A stretch of DNA of 14,396 bases from contig CACZTE010000228.1 of assembly GCA_902784045.1 (NCBI GenBank), positions 1-14,396 of the forward strand. The letters are read 5' to 3'. The notes under the pieces were generated by a model that was given only the letters and a program-made list of their open reading frames with translations, had not been told where the DNA came from and searched no databases. A program made the position numbers and the translations under genes. Source of the stretch: an uncultured Eubacterium sp. GTDB taxonomy: Bacteria > Bacillota > Clostridia > Eubacteriales > Eubacteriaceae. Of the stretch, positions 13,284-14,396 are shown piece by piece (position 1 is the first letter of the stretch; the number at the start of each line of letters is the position of its first letter).

Positions 13284-14396
13284 TTAAAACATAAATGAAT
13301 TCTTCGATGACGAGCTGCGATAGATTACTTTGTTTTTGCCTGTCCTCTTGGCTTCATACAGGGCGTAATCCACCCGGGAGCATAATATATCGGCATTTTC
13401 TCCCTCGTCGCAGTCCGTCACGCCGGCGCTGAGGGTTTTGTGGCCGATTTCATCAAAGCTGATGCTTTCAAAACCGCTGCGAATTGATTCCGCGAGTTCA
13501 AGTGCTTCCTCCTCGGTTTTATTCGTCACCAGGACCATAAATTCTTCACCGCCCCATCTGCCGACGTAGGTATCGCTGTTATTTTGATAGGACAACAGGA
13601 ACTTTGCCAGACGGATGAGAACGCGGTCCCCGGCTTCGTGCCCGAAAGTATCGTTGACTTTTTTAAAATTGTCAAGGTCCAGCATAATCAAATAGATGCC
13701 GGATTCATGAAGATCATTAACCGTCTCGCTGAGGCGTCTTTGAATTTCACTGCGGTTATAAAGACCGGTCAGCCCATCGGTGATAGCCATGGTTTCCAGG
13801 CGTTTGTTTGCTTCGATGAGTTCTTCTGTCGTCGCGTTGATAAAGGTTGCCAGCCGATTGATGAGCGACAACTGTCCTTCGATTTCTTCCGATTGACCCG
13901 ACTCCTGAACCACTTGCGGACAATCCCCCTCCCGCATCGCTGCAATCACCAATGTGACATTATGCTGATTGACGTGACCGTCGGTTCGAATAAACTCGCT
14001 GGAGGTATAAAATCCCGACGTCGGCGCAAGACGTTGAAAGGGCAGGGTTTCTTTTCCGATGTCGTTGTTTCCCCAAAACGTGCGTCTGCCGGCGCAGGAA
14101 AAGACAAAAATCGCTTGAGGCCCGAACTCTCTGATCTTTTCGGAACTTTGACGAACCGATTCTAAAATCGTCCAGGGATCTCCGTAAGCAATGCGCGCTT
14201 TGACGTTCATTTCCATATCAGCGGTCATCGTCAGGGACCCGTCGGAATTACTGGCGATAGGCGCTCGGAGAATGTCGATGCCGTGGGTTTTGTAAATAAA
14301 AGGAAACTCCAGTGTGTTGTTGAAAAAATGCTTGTCATTGGGAATATGCAGATAGCGATAATACGTCTCATATGCCGGATGATGGTCGAGTTCCAC
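13284..14396 (-). CDS. FIST-GGDEF diguanylate cyclase, 5' end beyond window
   Basis: At least 370 residues are visible. The GTG at the edge is unlikely to be the true start, because the frame opens inside a FIST_C domain (PAYETYYRYL ... IFVFSCAGRRTFWG ... SGFYTSSEF, residues about 6-140) and the FIST_N half is missing. A coiled-coil linker (about 165-203) leads to a GGDEF domain: ITDGLTGLYNRSE (205-217), LDLDNFKKVNDTFGHEAGD with metal-binding Asp (239-257), the active GGEEF (282-286) and DYALYEAKRTGKNKV. It should make c-di-GMP. FIST domains are thought to sense small molecules such as amino acids. The inhibitory RxxD site before GGEEF is absent (NNSD/NSDT there), so product inhibition is probably lost. 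It is intracellular, with no membrane helix in the visible part. Confidence 0.9.
   Translation of the reverse strand: MELDHHPAYETYYRYLHIPNDKHFFNNTLEFPFIYKTHGIDILRAPIASNSDGSLTMTADMEMNVKARIAYGDPWTILESVRQSSEKIREFGPQAIFVFSCAGRRTFWGNNDIGKETLPFQRLAPTSGFYTSSEFIRTDGHVNQHNVTLVIAAMREGDCPQVVQESGQSEEIEGQLSLINRLATFINATTEELIEANKRLETMAITDGLTGLYNRSEIQRRLSETVNDLHESGIYLIMLDLDNFKKVNDTFGHEAGDRVLIRLAKFLLSYQNNSDTYVGRWGGEEFMVLVTNKTEEEALELAESIRSGFESISFDEIGHKTLSAGVTDCDEGENADILCSRVDYALYEAKRTGKNKVIYRSSSSKNSFMF

Noticed and set aside
13584..14165. Plus-strand frame of 193 codons opposite the FIST-GGDEF gene
   Set aside because: Antisense to conserved GGDEF and FIST motifs; no start signals.

Overview
The window looks like a chromosomal segment of a low-to-mid GC Gram-positive anaerobe, most likely of the Clostridia (Firmicutes). 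Supporting signs are strong AGGAG-type ribosome binding sites, TTGACA/TATAAT-like promoters, a BTAD-type regulator, a TasA/CalY-like surface protein, an SPDTG sorting-type signal, a Firmicutes-style type IV pilus cluster with a DUF4860 protein, and a two-domain Sua5. I cannot name genus or species. No tRNA, rRNA, CRISPR array, insertion sequence or prophage gene was seen.

Layout. (1) 1-1499, minus strand: a BTAD-domain regulator with a degenerate GGDEF-like C-terminus, translationally coupled (ATGA) to a small uncharacterised protein cut by the left edge. A promoter with an inverted repeat in its spacer precedes it. (2) 1831-4175, minus strand: a three-gene surface operon (TasA/CalY-like protein, SPDTG-tailed protein, MucBP-type protein) closed by a hairpin terminator. 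(3) 4176-4457: a divergent regulatory region with promoters in both directions and a 7-bp direct repeat with a 4-bp spacer. (4) 4458-9656, plus strand: a lipoprotein with a transglutaminase-like domain, then a type IV pilus operon (PilC/GspF, a pilin-like protein, DUF4860, a prepilin, a small membrane protein, PilT) ending in a strong terminator. (5) 9657-10466: about 800 bp without a convincing protein gene, but with a well-formed promoter-to-terminator unit for a roughly 100-nt RNA on the minus strand. (6) 10467-14396, minus strand: Sua5/TsaC (tRNA t6A synthesis), nicotinate phosphoribosyltransferase (NAD salvage) and a FIST-GGDEF diguanylate cyclase cut by the right edge, separated by hairpins.

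How it may fit together (inference). The left 9.6 kb reads as a cell-surface and adhesion island: matrix or wall-associated proteins diverge from an extracytoplasmic transglutaminase-like lipoprotein and pilus machinery, with a dedicated-looking BTAD regulator beside them. The shared intergenic region carries a repeat with the geometry of SARP/BTAD binding sites, so the regulator may control one or both arms. The pilus set is incomplete here: there is no PilB extension ATPase, prepilin peptidase or PilM/N/O, and no sortase or SipW-like signal peptidase. The right part is mainly housekeeping, plus one c-di-GMP-type signalling gene whose connection to the pilus is only suggestive.
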